Of a stretch of 64,000 nucleotides of DNA, positions 45,010 to 54,266 are shown piece by piece. The notes under the pieces are model-generated. The model was not told the DNA's origin. It saw only the letters and a list, made by a program, of their open reading frames with translations, and did not search any database. The DNA comes from Nitrospira sp. (GTDB taxonomy: Bacteria; Nitrospirota; Nitrospiria; Nitrospirales; Nitrospiraceae). Made by a program: the position numbers and the translations under genes. Where the stretch lies: positions 1 to 64,000 of the forward strand of contig JACOEL010000018.1 in the NCBI GenBank assembly GCA_024998625.1. Direction: 5' to 3'. Numbering within the stretch: the stretch's first letter is position 1; every line of letters starts with the position of its first letter.

Positions 45010-45363
45010 ATGGGGAATGAGCCCAGACTGGGAAGCAAAGTCTTTTACAAAATCGGCGAAGTCAGCAAGATCTCTAAACTGCCGGCTTATGTCTTGCGGT
45101 TTTGGGAGTCGGAGTTCAGCTTCCTAAGACCGAAGAAGAGCCGCGGCAATCAGCGGCTCTATGTGCAGAAAGATGTAGATACGGTGCTGGAGATCAAGCG
45201 CATGCTCTATGACGAGGGGCATACGCTGGCCGGGGTCAAGCGATACTGGGCTCGTCGAGGACGAGTCACCGTGAAGAAGCTTGGAGCCCGGAAAGAACTG
45301 GCACAACGTGTCAGGGGCGACCTCCAGGCGATCATCAGAATGATCGATTCTCATTCGTCGTGA
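45010..45363 (+). CDS. MerR-family transcriptional regulator
   Basis: The 117-residue regulator has an N-terminal winged helix: [10 protein letters not shown]...V-L-R-F-W-E-S-E-F, then [13 protein letters not shown] short helical dimerisation part follows, with no metal-binding Cys and no effector domain. It is a stand-alone regulator of the kind encoded beside ihfA. Target unknown. Confidence 0.9.
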   Translation: MGNEPRLGSKVFYKIGEVSKISKLPAYVLRFWESEFSFLRPKKSRGNQRLYVQKDVDTVLEIKRMLYDEGHTLAGVKRYWARRGRVTVKKLGARKELAQRVRGDLQAIIRMIDSHSS

Positions 45364-45422
45364 ACAGTTCCTGTGATGTGGGCGGCTGCGTCCAATTGTG
45401 GGTACATCGATGTCGTGTGTGT

Positions 45423-45499
45423 CGGGGCGTAGCGCAGCCCGGTAGCGCACTCGCTTGGGGTGCGAGGGGTCGTGGGTTCAAATCCCGCCGCCCCGACCA
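45423..45499 (+). tRNA. tRNA-Pro (anticodon GGG)
   Basis: The 77-base cloverleaf has a 7-base-pair acceptor stem (CGGGGCG/CGCCCCG). The anticodon stem is CUCGC/GCGAG with loop UUGGGGU, so the anticodon is GGG. The T arm carries GGUUCAAAUCC, and CCA is encoded at 45497-45499. It reads CCC/CCU proline codons. Confidence 0.95.
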
Positions 45500-45665
45500 T
45501 CGGCACGATGTTCTCTACCACTGTCAGTGTCCTGAGGGACGTTGATCATTGCGGACGATCTTGTGAGTGTGTTCGAGTGTTTCCCCTCTTTTTTGTCCCC
45601 CCTTCTTGATCCAGCGGTTCCGGTACTCCCCTTTCATGACGTGTACAAAGCATAAAGGAGCGGTT

Positions 45666-46481
45666 GTGGCGCGTGTACGGATTCTTGTGACTAATGACGA
45701 TGGAATTACGTCTCCCGGGATTCACGCGGTCGCGGCGGCGTTGGGTGCATTGGGGGAGGTGTGGATCGTCGCACCCGATCGGGAGCGCACGGCCGTCGGG
45801 CATGCGGTCACGTTGCATAAGCCCCTTCGTATTACCAAGATGGCACCCCGCGTATTTATGGTGAACGGGACGCCTGTGGACTGTGTCAATTTGGCTCTGG
45901 TGAAGGTGTTGCCCGGGCGGCCGTCGTTGATTGTGTCGGGGATTAATCGAGGGGTCAATCTCGGCGACGATGTGATGTATTCCGGCACCGTGTCCGGCGC
46001 TCTAGAGGGAACAATTCTGGGCATCCCCTCAATCGCCGTGTCTCAAGAGGGTGACCAGACGTTCCGGTTCGATGTCGGAGCGCAGTATGCGGCCAGAGTG
46101 GCTGCCGAGGTATTGCAGCATGGATTGCCGCCAGAAACGATCCTGAACGTGAATATTCCGAATGTTCAGGCCCGGTCGATCAAGGGTGTGAAAGTGACCT
46201 GCTTGAGTCGGCGTCGTTTCAACAATCCCATCGTTGAAAAAGTCGATCCGAGGGGTCGGAAGTATTACTGGATTGCCGGGACGCGTCAGTCATGGAGTCG
46301 CGAGAAAGATGCCGACCACGAGGCGCTGGAGCAGCGTATGGTGTCGGTGACCCCGATTCATCTCGACACGACCCATCATGAGGTGCTGGAACAGTTCAAG
46401 GCGTGGGAGCAACCGCTCTCGCGATCTTCCGCGCGTGCAAAAACGGTGAAGCCGCATGCTAGAAGGAGAGTTCAAGCGTGA
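45666..46481 (+). CDS. surE: 5'/3'-nucleotidase SurE
   Basis: This 271-residue phosphatase acts on nucleoside monophosphates. Seen: the I-L-V-T-N-D-D-G metal motif at residues 5-12, A-P-D-R-E-R-T-A-V-G-H, V-N-G-T-P-V-D-C and S-G-I-N-R-G-V-N-L-G. The GTG at 45666 is chosen because AAAGGAG lies just upstream and the strand begins at once; an earlier in-frame ATG would add an unlike, Cys-rich lead. The next gene overlaps by four bases (GTGA). Confidence 0.93.
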   Translation: MARVRILVTNDDGITSPGIHAVAAALGALGEVWIVAPDRERTAVGHAVTLHKPLRITKMAPRVFMVNGTPVDCVNLALVKVLPGRPSLIVSGINRGVNLGDDVMYSGTVSGALEGTILGIPSIAVSQEGDQTFRFDVGAQYAARVAAEVLQHGLPPETILNVNIPNVQARSIKGVKVTCLSRRRFNNPIVEKVDPRGRKYYWIAGTRQSWSREKDADHEALEQRMVSVTPIHLDTTHHEVLEQFKAWEQPLSRSSARAKTVKPHARRRVQA

Positions 46482-47113
46482 CCGGCCTCATCGAGTGGCT
46501 GATAGAAGTGCTTGGCCGGTTCGTGATCGCCACGATTTCGACGTTCGGTTATACGGGTATTGTCATTACGATGGCGATCGAAAGTGCCTGTATCCCGCTG
46601 CCGAGTGAAATCATCATGCCGTTTTCCGGCTACCTGGTCTCCACCGGCCAATTCTCCATGATGGGCGTGACCCTTGCCGGCGCCATCGGTAACGTGCTGG
46701 GGTCGTTGGTGGCCTATTACGTGGGTGTGTGGGGAGGGCGACCCTTTGTCGAGCGCTATGGCCGATATTTTCTGGTGTCGCAGCACGATATGGAACTGGC
46801 CGATCGGTGGTTTGCGAAACATGGAGAGGCGGCGGTGCTGATTGGCCGGCTACTGCCCGTGGTTCGAACGTTCATCTCTCTCCCGGCGGGGATTGCGCGC
46901 ATGGACGTCAAGAAGTTCGTGCTCTATTCATTTGTCGGAGCGCTTCCCTTCTGTTATGCCTTGGCCTATGTGGGTTTGAAGATGGGGGAGCACTGGAATC
47001 AATTACGTCAGTATTTCCACCACGCGGATCTGGTGATCGGGTTGTGTCTTGCCGTGGGCCTCGGGTATTTTCTCTGGTCCCACTGGCCGAAACGTCGTCC
47101 GTCGATGGAGTAA
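46478..47113 (+). CDS. DedA-family membrane protein
   Basis: The 211-residue protein has five or six hydrophobic helices and the DedA/SNARE-associated marks: E-S-A-C-I-P-L-P-S-E, G-x-x-x-G-S-x-x-x-Y-Y-V-G, and F-x-x-x-G-R-L-L-P-V-V-R-T. Family members move undecaprenyl phosphate or other phospholipids across the inner membrane. The start is GTG, overlapping surE by four bases. AAGGAGAG lies upstream. Confidence 0.9.
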   Translation: MTGLIEWLIEVLGRFVIATISTFGYTGIVITMAIESACIPLPSEIIMPFSGYLVSTGQFSMMGVTLAGAIGNVLGSLVAYYVGVWGGRPFVERYGRYFLVSQHDMELADRWFAKHGEAAVLIGRLLPVVRTFISLPAGIARMDVKKFVLYSFVGALPFCYALAYVGLKMGEHWNQLRQYFHHADLVIGLCLAVGLGYFLWSHWPKRRPSME

Positions 47114-47122
47114 TTGCGCGTC

Positions 47123-48583
47123 ATGTTGCGTCTCTACAATACCCTGACCGGAAGCAAAGAGCTGTTCGAATCATTGGTGCCCGGCAAGGTCCGCATGTAT
47201 GTGTGCGGGGTGACGGTGTACGACTATTGTCACATCGGACATGCCCGGAGTGCGTTGGTGTTCGACGTATTGCGACGGTATCTGGAATATTCAGGTTTCG
47301 TCGTCGAGTTTGCCAAGAACTTCACGGATGTCGATGACAAGATCATCAAGCGGGCAAATGAACAGGGCGTGAGCTGCGAGCACGTCACCACCACCTACAT
47401 CAACGCCTATTACGAGGATATGGAGAAGCTCGGTGTGCGCCGCGCGACGCTCGAACCCAGGGCGACGGAACATATCGCCGACATCGTGCGGCTTGTCGAC
47501 ACGTTGCTCGCCAGAGGGATGGCGTATCGCGTCGACGGGGATGTCTATTTTCAGGTTGATCGGTATCCGGCGTACGGCCGGCTCTCGAAGCGGAACGTCG
47601 ATGATTTACAGGCGGGAGCGCGGGTGGATGTCGATGAGCGCAAACGTCACCCGATGGATTTCGCGCTGTGGAAAGGCAGCAAGCCCGGTGAGCCTTCCTG
47701 GGACAGTCCTTGGGGCCCTGGCCGTCCCGGCTGGCATATCGAATGTTCCGCTATGGCCATGCGGCACCTTGGTGAAACCTTCGATATCCATGGCGGCGGG
47801 ATGGATCTCATTTTCCCGCACCACGAAAATGAGATCGCGCAATCTTGCGGAGCCACGGGCAAGGAGTTCGCGCGGTACTGGGTGCACAACGGGTTCGTTC
47901 AGATCAATCAGGAGAAAATGTCCAAGTCGTTGGGCAACTTTTTTACCATTCGCGAAATCTTTCAGAAGTCGGAATGGCCGGACACGGTGACCGGCGAGAT
48001 GCTGCGCTATTTCCTGCTCGCTACGCACTATCGAAGCCCGTTGGATTTTTCCGATCAGAGTCTGAAGGAAGCGAAAAACGCACTCAACGGATTCTACGAT
48101 CTCTTTGAGCGGCTGAATGAATCTGCTCCGGTCCATAGTGCGGGCGATCAGCCGATGCAGGAGGCCATGGTGCGGACGCGCGAGGCGTTTGTGGCCGCCA
48201 TGGACGATGATCTGAATACACCCAACGCGCTGGCTGCCTTGCAGATGTTGCGCGGAGACACCAACAAAGCTCTCGAAGTTGGACTGTCCGGTGAGATGCG
48301 ACGAGTGGTGCGGCAAGAGCTCCGCGCCTTAGGGACCGTCCTGGGGCTTCTCCAGACCGACACCTGGCGATTTAAAAGTCCGCGGCAGCAGCCATCATCC
48401 GGCGGAGCCGTGACGTCCACGGACGCCCTGTCGGACGAGGACATTGCCGACAAGCTGGCCGCGCGGCTCGCCGCGAAGCGATCGAAAAATTACCAACTTG
48501 CCGACCAGTTGCGAGCAGAGTTGGCCTCCCATGGCATTACGATTGAGGACCGGCCGGATGGCACCAGTCGATGGAAACGATAA
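47123..48583 (+). CDS. cysS: Cysteinyl-tRNA synthetase
   Basis: The 486-residue class I synthetase has [14 protein letters not shown] (zinc Cys and HIGH motif) at about 27-40, zinc ligands in W-H-I-E-C-S-A-M and H-H-E-N-E-I-A-Q, and K-M-S-K-S-L-G-N. The C-terminal DALR and anticodon domains are present. ATG 47123 is chosen over an in-frame TTG at 47114. Its end overlaps the rlmB start by 26 bases. Confidence 0.96.
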   Translation: MLRLYNTLTGSKELFESLVPGKVRMYVCGVTVYDYCHIGHARSALVFDVLRRYLEYSGFVVEFAKNFTDVDDKIIKRANEQGVSCEHVTTTYINAYYEDMEKLGVRRATLEPRATEHIADIVRLVDTLLARGMAYRVDGDVYFQVDRYPAYGRLSKRNVDDLQAGARVDVDERKRHPMDFALWKGSKPGEPSWDSPWGPGRPGWHIECSAMAMRHLGETFDIHGGGMDLIFPHHENEIAQSCGATGKEFARYWVHNGFVQINQEKMSKSLGNFFTIREIFQKSEWPDTVTGEMLRYFLLATHYRSPLDFSDQSLKEAKNALNGFYDLFERLNESAPVHSAGDQPMQEAMVRTREAFVAAMDDDLNTPNALAALQMLRGDTNKALEVGLSGEMRRVVRQELRALGTVLGLLQTDTWRFKSPRQQPSSGGAVTSTDALSDEDIADKLAARLAAKRSKNYQLADQLRAELASHGITIEDRPDGTSRWKR

Positions 48584-49334
48584 CTCGCTGGAGGTGATCT
48601 ATGGCCTCCACGCCGTGCGCGAGGCGCTTCGCGCTGCGGTTCGTCCGATCCAACGCCTCCTCATGTTGGGAACTGATCGACAGTTCGGGGAAATCGCGCG
48701 TCTGGCCAGGGAGCAGCGTGTGCCGGTGCGGGTGGAACCGCGGGCTGCGTTGGATCGCCTCGTTCCTTCCGGTCACCACCAGGGGGTGGTGGGTGTGGTT
48801 GCTGCTAAAGCCTATGCGGAGCCCGACGATATTCTCGCTTTCGCGCAGGCTGAAGGGCAGACGGCACTGCTGGTCCTGTTGGACGGCGTGGAAGACCCTC
48901 ACAACCTCGGGGCGATTCTGCGGACGGCCGAAGCGTCGGGCGTGCAAGGTGTCTTTATTCCGGAACGCCGCGCAGTGGGGCTGACAAGTGTGGTGGCGAA
49001 GGCCTCTGCCGGGGCTGTCGATTATATGCCCGTCGGGCGCGTGCCGAATCTGTCGCGCTTGATCGAACGTCTTCAAAGCGCAGGCATCTGGGTCTATGCG
49101 CTGGATGCCGAGGCTCCGAAGGCCTATACCGCCTTGGATTTCAGCGGTCCGGTGGCGCTTGTCTTCGGCGGGGAAGGAACGGGGGTTCGCCCAGGGGTGC
49201 GTGACGCCTGCGATGAGGCCGCCCACATTCCCATGCTGGGGAAAGTCAGCTCGCTCAATGTCTCGGCATCAGCAGCCATCGTGCTGTATGAGGCATTGCG
49301 TCAACGTCGGGAAGGTGCGGGGAGGAAGCCGTAA
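48558..49334 (+). CDS. rlmB: 23S rRNA (guanosine-2'-O)-methyltransferase RlmB-type
   Basis: The 258-residue SpoU-family enzyme has an N-terminal substrate-binding domain (I-Y-G-L-H-A-V-R-E-A-L), then the knotted SAM domain: D-P-H-N-L-G-A-I-L-R-T-A-E, V-F-G-G-E-G-T-G-V-R and L-N-V-S-A-S-A-A-I-V. ATG 48558 lies inside cysS with GAGGACC ahead, so the two are coupled. The target is likely G2251 of 23S rRNA by family. It is convergent with the LuxR-type gene. Confidence 0.92.
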   Translation: MAPVDGNDNSLEVIYGLHAVREALRAAVRPIQRLLMLGTDRQFGEIARLAREQRVPVRVEPRAALDRLVPSGHHQGVVGVVAAKAYAEPDDILAFAQAEGQTALLVLLDGVEDPHNLGAILRTAEASGVQGVFIPERRAVGLTSVVAKASAGAVDYMPVGRVPNLSRLIERLQSAGIWVYALDAEAPKAYTALDFSGPVALVFGGEGTGVRPGVRDACDEAAHIPMLGKVSSLNVSASAAIVLYEALRQRREGAGRKP

Positions 49335-49352
49335 GGAAGGGTGCGAAGGGGC

Positions 49353-49643
49353 TCACCGGAGCTTCAGCATTTTCCCTTGAATGGCGGCCTTGAGCAGTTG
49401 GGCGGTATTAGAGACCCGGATCTTTTTCATCATATTCGCCCGATGCGCCTCGACTGTCTTGACGCTGATTTTTAACCGCTGAGCAATTTCCTTGTTTTTG
49501 AAGCCGGTCCAGATCAACTCAAGAATTTCCTGTTCGCGGGTTGTGAGGGCTTCGGGACGTCGCTTGCGAAGGGGAAGGACAGGATCCGGTGCGGATACCT
49601 TGGCTCGACTTTTCGTGGTCTTGGCGACTGGCGACATGTACAT
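49353..49643 (-). CDS. LuxR-type helix-turn-helix protein without receiver domain
   Basis: The 96-residue protein has a short basic, Pro/Lys/Ala-rich N-tail (about 1-30) and one LuxR/GerE DNA-binding domain (about 33-90): L-T-x-R-E-Q-E-I-L-E-L-I-W-x-G, N-K-E-I-A-Q-R-L-x-I-S-V-K-T-V-E-A-H. No sensor or receiver domain is present. A second ATG two codons later (49637) has better spacing to GTGGAG. It is divergent from the prepilin peptidase gene across a 210-base gap, so it could regulate the pilus genes. Confidence 0.88.
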   Translation of the reverse strand: MYMSPVAKTTKSRAKVSAPDPVLPLRKRRPEALTTREQEILELIWTGFKNKEIAQRLKISVKTVEAHRANMMKKIRVSNTAQLLKAAIQGKMLKLR

Positions 49644-49823
49644 CTAGCTCCACTTCAGGTAAAGGCAATTCATAGATTGAGGTTTGCGATCTTCCGCGCC
49701 AAAATTGCTCCCGGATTATACGCAGTGCCTCCGGCGTTTGTAAATGGAAAGCGCCAAGACATGAGGCTCTCGTGTCTGCTCTTATTGCCTTAGTATGCAG
49801 TACGTATTCTTAGGAGGGAAATC

Positions 49824-49862
49824 GTGTCGAGCCTGGCCACATTGTTTCAGGAATGTTCATGA
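49824..49862 (+). CDS. Possible 12-codon leader peptide before pilD
   Basis: A strong ribosome site (TAGGAGGG) lies before GTG 49824, which opens a 12-codon frame ending in TGA (49860-49862). That stop overlaps the second in-frame ATG of pilD (49859). pilD itself lacks a good ribosome site, so its translation may be coupled to this short frame. Confidence 0.4.
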   Translation: MSSLATLFQECS

Positions 49863-50632
49863 TTCCATATGTGACGATACTGCTGTTCGGCGCGGTGATC
49901 GGCAGTTTTTTGAATGTCTGTATCTACCGCCTGCCGCGTGAAGAGTCGGTTGCCTGGCCGGCCTCTCGCTGTCCCTCCTGTCGCCAGGCCATTGCTTTCT
50001 ACGACAACATTCCGATTGTGAGTTATCTGCTTCTGCGGGGCCGCTGCCGGGCCTGCCATGTGCCGATTGCGATCCAGTATCCCGTGGTGGAAGCGGCCAA
50101 CGCGATCGGATACGTGCTGGTTTTTTGGACGTTTGGGTTTACGCCGGCGGCCTGGGCCTATGCGGCGCTGGTGTCCGCGCTCATCGTGGTGACGGGGACC
50201 GACCTCTCCCATACGATGATCCCGGACGCCGTTACATTGCCGGGAATCGTCATCGGTCTGCTGGGTGCCGTCTTGATCCTTCCGATCGGACTTGTCGATT
50301 CCCTGCTCGGTGTTTTGTTGGGCGGCGGGATCTTATGGTTTTTGGCATGGATCAGTCCCTATGTTTTCGGGAAGGAAGGGATGGGGGGCGGGGATATCAA
50401 GCTGATGGCCATGGTCGGGGCTTTCCTCGGCTGGCAACCGGTGTTGCTGGCGATTATGATCGGATCTTTTCTGGGGTCCATTGTCGGTGTCGGGCTCATC
50501 ACCATCGGGGTCATGCGGCGTGAGCAGTACATTCCATTCGGACCGTTCCTGGCGGTGGGATCAATCCTTGCCCTGTTGTTTCATCAGCCCCTCCTTGAGT
50601 GGTATTGGGCGCTGATCGACATTCCGCAGTAA
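49853..50632 (+). CDS. pilD: Prepilin peptidase / N-methyltransferase
   Basis: This 259-residue inner-membrane aspartic protease cuts and N-methylates type IV prepilins. Seen: the G-S-F-L-N-V-C-I-Y-R-L-P start, zinc Cys pairs C-P-S-C and C-R-A-C, catalytic Asp in T-G-T-D-L-S-H-T-M-I-P-D and in G-M-G-G-G-D-I-K, and about eight membrane helices. An alternative start is ATG 49859. It heads the pilus region; a hairpin with a T-run (50723-50752) follows it. Confidence 0.95.
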   Translation: MFMIPYVTILLFGAVIGSFLNVCIYRLPREESVAWPASRCPSCRQAIAFYDNIPIVSYLLLRGRCRACHVPIAIQYPVVEAANAIGYVLVFWTFGFTPAAWAYAALVSALIVVTGTDLSHTMIPDAVTLPGIVIGLLGAVLILPIGLVDSLLGVLLGGGILWFLAWISPYVFGKEGMGGGDIKLMAMVGAFLGWQPVLLAIMIGSFLGSIVGVGLITIGVMRREQYIPFGPFLAVGSILALLFHQPLLEWYWALIDIPQ

Positions 50633-50722
50633 CCGCCTTCAAATCGTTATCCAGAGCCAGTTCCCAAGGATCGGCGCCTCGCCGACCTGTATCTGAACGG
50701 ATGACCGACTGTATCCGATTCG

Positions 50723-50752
50723 GAACAGTTCATAACTGTTCACGAGCTTTTT
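50723..50752 (+). terminator. Hairpin with T-run after pilD
   Basis: A perfect 8-base-pair inverted repeat (GAACAGTT/AACTGTTC, 3-base loop) is followed five bases later by six T. It is probably a terminator between pilD and the first minor-pilin set; an operator is a less likely reading. Nothing else is seen in 50633-50924. Confidence 0.6.
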
Positions 50753-50924
50753 TCTGTCCTGCCTCGGGCAGCATTCCACGGCTCGCGGCCGATTTCCTCA
50801 ACATTTCTATAGCTTCCTCGGCCGCTTCGGTAGAAGAGCCGGCCTCGTGGCTTCTACAGGCGTCAGGAATGAGAAGCGGCATGAAACTTGGAAATGCTCT
50901 ACGCGCTCGAAGAAAGGAGCCGGT

Positions 50925-51359
50925 ATGAATGAACGTGGTGGGAGTCTGGTGGAGCTGTGTACGGTAGTCGCGATCATCGGGGTTGTGGTGGGCGTGAGTG
51001 TGCCAGGATGGGCCGCCCTTGTCGCGAAACATCAACAGCGCGCGGTGATGGTGGAGATCGCATCGGAGCTGCGTATGGCGCGGCAATTGGCGATGGCGAG
51101 GCATGAGCGTATTCGAGTAGTCGTGGATGCGGAACAGTCTGAATTACGCACGGAATGCATGGACTGCGGCACAAGCCTGCTGCGCCGGTATGAGTTTGGG
51201 CACAAAGGCACGGCGGTTGAGTCGATGACGACAAAACCGGAAATCATGTTTCAGCCCAGCGGTCGTTCGGCCACGGCGACCACCATGGTCCTGGTCGATG
51301 GGCGTCGTGCGACACATCAGGTCACGGTCAGCATCACTGGACGGGTGACCCTGTCATGA
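50925..51359 (+). CDS. Minor pseudopilin, GspH/FimT-like (set 1)
   Basis: This 144-residue prepilin has the short leader M-N-E-R-G-G, then S-L-V-E-L and a hydrophobic helix (C-T-V-V-A-I-I-G-V-V-V-G). Gly at -1 and Glu at +5 are kept, but +1 is Ser rather than Phe/Met. The mature globular part is about 110 residues, with two Cys in M-D-C-G. ATG 50925 follows AAAGGAG. Its stop overlaps the next start by four bases. It is a minor pilin that would sit at the pilus tip or prime assembly. Confidence 0.85.
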   Translation: MNERGGSLVELCTVVAIIGVVVGVSVPGWAALVAKHQQRAVMVEIASELRMARQLAMARHERIRVVVDAEQSELRTECMDCGTSLLRRYEFGHKGTAVESMTTKPEIMFQPSGRSATATTMVLVDGRRATHQVTVSITGRVTLS

Positions 51360-51883
51360 CACAATGTGAACCGAATCTTGTGGTGCGACGATCTGCGTTG
51401 ATGAGTGCCAAAGGGTTCACTCTCGTGGAGAGTATGGTCGCGTTGGTGGTGCTGTCGATTGGCGTGATCGGGGCGATCGGCATGTGTGAATGGACTGAGC
51501 GCGGTCTACAGCGCGGGGCGTTGACCACGAGCGCGCTGGCGCTCGCTGAATCACGTCTGGAGGCGAAGCGGAGTGTGGCGTGGGAGCGGTTGTTGATGGA
51601 CGACGTGGATCAAGATGGAATAGTGGAGTCTGTCATGCACGACGATGGCTTGCAGGACGATCAGACGAGCGGCGACGGCATCTTCACGGCCAGTGCCACC
51701 CAGTCCAACATCCGGCTTGTCTGGACCGTGGAACTGAATCGCGGCCACGAGCCGGCCGGGGCGAGTCTGGCGACTATCGAGGCGCGTGCAATCTTCCGGA
51801 CTATGGGAGGACAGGAAAAAGAGGTTCGCGTTCGCACGATCCGGGCCAACCCCCGGTATGTCGGCCTGTCTGTGGTGTCATGA
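51356..51883 (+). CDS. Minor pilin, PilV-like (set 1)
   Basis: The 175-residue prepilin has its cleavage motif A-K-G | F-T-L-V-E-S at residues 18-24, followed by M-V-A-L-V-V-L-S-I-G-V-I-G. A later in-frame ATG (51401) would give a normal short leader; 51356 is kept because of the TCATGA coupling with the previous gene. The mature domain contains E-S-R-L-E-A-K and an Asp-rich loop (D-D-V-D-Q-D-G) that looks calcium-loop-like. ATGA coupling to the next gene. Confidence 0.85.
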   Translation: MTQCEPNLVVRRSALMSAKGFTLVESMVALVVLSIGVIGAIGMCEWTERGLQRGALTTSALALAESRLEAKRSVAWERLLMDDVDQDGIVESVMHDDGLQDDQTSGDGIFTASATQSNIRLVWTVELNRGHEPAGASLATIEARAIFRTMGGQEKEVRVRTIRANPRYVGLSVVS

Positions 51884-52659
51884 GGTGCGGCGTGGGCAAT
51901 GGTTCGAAAGCGCCGAAGCGTATGAATATTGGATGGTGCCTCGGCTCTGCCGGAGCGAGTCTCCTTGAACTGCTCATCGCAATGGCGATCAGCAGCATCG
52001 CCATATCCGCTTCGATTCAAGTCTTCTCATCAGTCGGCCTGCGGTTTGGCGGGCAGCATTCGACGATGGTGACGAATCAGGACCTGCGTCTCGGCCTGGA
52101 TGTGCTGTGCAGCGAAGTACGTCTGGCTGGAGGCGGGTTGTTAGGCGGAGATTCGCCGTTCCTCAAGGCGAAGTCGGACGAGATCGAATTCTTCGCCAAC
52201 TTGAGTGGTGCATCGACTACGCTGACACAGGTCGCAGAAGTCGGCCGCCAGGATCTCCCGGTCGAAGACGGAGCCGGTTGGCCAAGAGGCAAGCAACTAT
52301 TGGTGTGCACAGCCATGCAGTGCGCCTGGAATCAGTTGGCTGTCGATGGACGGAAGCAGACGCTGACATTGGTGACACCGACCGCCGAACAGTTTCCTGT
52401 GCATAGCGCCATATTCCTGTTGAATCGAGTGCGTTACTACGTGAAGCGCCAGGATGATGGGACGATGCGGGTCATGCGTGATGTGGATGGCGGTGCGAGT
52501 ACGCTGTTGGGCGATGTGAGTCAGTTCGAGCTGCAATATTTTGATAGGGATGGGCGCGTGACGACGGACTTGAGCGAGGTGGTGCGGGTGCGTGTGGCGA
52601 TACGGGCCGGACGACAAGGGTCGAGGCTGGTGCGGGACGTGGCAATCCGGATGTACTAG
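51880..52659 (+). CDS. Minor pilin, PilW-like (set 1)
   Basis: The 259-residue prepilin's leader ends S-A-G, followed by A-S-L-L-E-L-L-I-A-M-A-I-S, so Glu+5 is kept. ATG 51880 overlaps the stop of the previous gene (ATGA); ATG 51922 is an alternative that gives a shorter leader. The D-L-R-L-G-L-D-V-L-C-S-E-V-R-L-A-G-G-G segment after the N-helix is typical of PilW. Two Cys (L-V-C-T, M-Q-C-A) may pair. It is probably a pilus-priming minor pilin. Confidence 0.85.
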   Translation: MRCGVGNGSKAPKRMNIGWCLGSAGASLLELLIAMAISSIAISASIQVFSSVGLRFGGQHSTMVTNQDLRLGLDVLCSEVRLAGGGLLGGDSPFLKAKSDEIEFFANLSGASTTLTQVAEVGRQDLPVEDGAGWPRGKQLLVCTAMQCAWNQLAVDGRKQTLTLVTPTAEQFPVHSAIFLLNRVRYYVKRQDDGTMRVMRDVDGGASTLLGDVSQFELQYFDRDGRVTTDLSEVVRVRVAIRAGRQGSRLVRDVAIRMY

Positions 52660-52674
52660 GTAAAAGGAATAACT

Positions 52675-54162
52675 ATGAAGACAAGCATGGGACGGTCACG
52701 AATTGCAGTGCGGAGAGATGAGAGGGGAATGGCGTTGTTGGCGGTGCTCATGGTGGTGTTTCTGCTGACCTTGCTGGGGATGACTTCTATGCAGTTGGCC
52801 GGCCAGGAGATCGTCGGCGCCAGCGCGTTACAAGAGGAACGGCTTGCGCACCACGCCGCTGAAGCCGCGGTTGATGTGGTGATGGGATGGTTTCACGATC
52901 CTACGCTGCATCCGCAGGGAATCGATACGACGTGGTTGACGAAACGGCTGGTGAATGCACAGGGAGATGCCTCCTATTTCAATGCACAGGGGCGCGCACA
53001 GTTTGTAGGAACCGGTGCGTCTCCGGATGTGGTTTTCGATGCAGCCGATGTTCAGCACGATCGGCTTATGAACGATTCTCAAACGGGTTGGTTCAAATCC
53101 CTCAAGGGGCTTGCGAGGATTCTCAAGTTACGAGTCTATGGGGCGACGCGGCCGGGACTGCTCTGCACGGTTGAGGTGACGGCCGGAGCCGGCCATACCT
53201 CACGGGTAACGAAAACGATAGCAGTCGAATTCGGCGCCTATGCCGTCCCGGCGCTGCATGCGCCGATCCAGGGCGGCACACTAGGAAATGAGTCCGCGCC
53301 GTCCTCAGCCGGTTCCGTGTTCGCCCATTGGGGCGACATGGTGATACGTGGCAAGGCGTATTTCCCTCGACCGGAAGCGGTCCCGATGAAGAGCGGGTTG
53401 GCGCCGGTGACGGGGCAGGCCTATGACGAAATGACTCACCGCGAGGATCGCTGGTTCACTATCCGACTCGGTGGCGACGCATTTTTTGCGCAGCTTCCGG
53501 CAGAGGCCTGGTCGGGAGTTCCACTGAATCTCCGCGCGCACCAGGATCCGGTGCCCGGGCTCAAGATAGACCAGTGGGATTACGACACCTTGAAGCGAAT
53601 GGCCAGACAGTTCGGGCAGTACTACGGCATAGACCGGGATGGATTGCTGTATGCCGGCGGTGTGATCCAGCCAGGATCGGGGCGTCCTGCCTCGGAGGTG
53701 TTTGCCTCGAAGGGGCCCGGTGACCATCGGGGGGTGATCTTTGTCGATACGCTCGATGGGACTTCCCCGCGACCTGACAATTTAGGGACGATTGTGCTCG
53801 ATCAAGAGTATGCCGAGGGCATCTTCATTGTGAATGCGCATGTGCTCTGGAAGACAGGGGCGTATGGGAAACCGATTCCGGCTCTCAGTCCCCCGCCGGA
53901 AGGCCAGCAATCGCTTGGGAGCCGGGTTCCGGTTCAATTGTCCGGCATTCATCTGCAGGGCGTTCTGTATGTCGCGGGTGACGTGCGGTATGCAGGGCAT
54001 CTTAGGGTCTATGGCGGGGTGGTCGCACAAGGGGCGATTGTAGACGGCGCGAGCGGGTCGGGGACGTTGGAAGTTTGGTACAACCACGACCTCCGCGAGG
54101 GGCTGGTGCAGGGCATGCCGTTGGTATTTGTGGCGCCTGGAAGCTGGCAGGCCAAAATTTGA
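52675..54162 (+). CDS. Oversized PilX-like protein (set 1)
   Basis: The 495-residue protein has a PilX-type N-terminus: basic leader, R-G-M-A-L-L-A-V-L-M-V-V-F-L-L-T-L-L-G, then a helix with A-A-E-A-A-V-D. PilX proteins are usually about 150-250 residues; this one adds about 300 residues. The extra part is beta-rich with repeated G-V-I and V-V-A-Q-G-A-I-V-D-G-A segments, suggesting a beta-helix or adhesive head. It shares only the N-terminal region with the set 2 PilX. It may expose a surface-binding domain at the pilus tip. Confidence 0.8.
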   Translation: MKTSMGRSRIAVRRDERGMALLAVLMVVFLLTLLGMTSMQLAGQEIVGASALQEERLAHHAAEAAVDVVMGWFHDPTLHPQGIDTTWLTKRLVNAQGDASYFNAQGRAQFVGTGASPDVVFDAADVQHDRLMNDSQTGWFKSLKGLARILKLRVYGATRPGLLCTVEVTAGAGHTSRVTKTIAVEFGAYAVPALHAPIQGGTLGNESAPSSAGSVFAHWGDMVIRGKAYFPRPEAVPMKSGLAPVTGQAYDEMTHREDRWFTIRLGGDAFFAQLPAEAWSGVPLNLRAHQDPVPGLKIDQWDYDTLKRMARQFGQYYGIDRDGLLYAGGVIQPGSGRPASEVFASKGPGDHRGVIFVDTLDGTSPRPDNLGTIVLDQEYAEGIFIVNAHVLWKTGAYGKPIPALSPPPEGQQSLGSRVPVQLSGIHLQGVLYVAGDVRYAGHLRVYGGVVAQGAIVDGASGSGTLEVWYNHDLREGLVQGMPLVFVAPGSWQAKI

Positions 54163-54266
54163 CGACAGCGCGGCGGGGTGGACGCGGTCGCTCTGCCGGA
54201 ATGTTGAGTTCAGATAATCATCTGTAATCGAATCGTCTCCACGGTATTCAGAAAGGAATCGCTCCT

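Noticed and set aside
45360..45545. Open frame across the tRNA gene
   Set aside because: It overlaps a complete tRNA-Pro and has no coding features.
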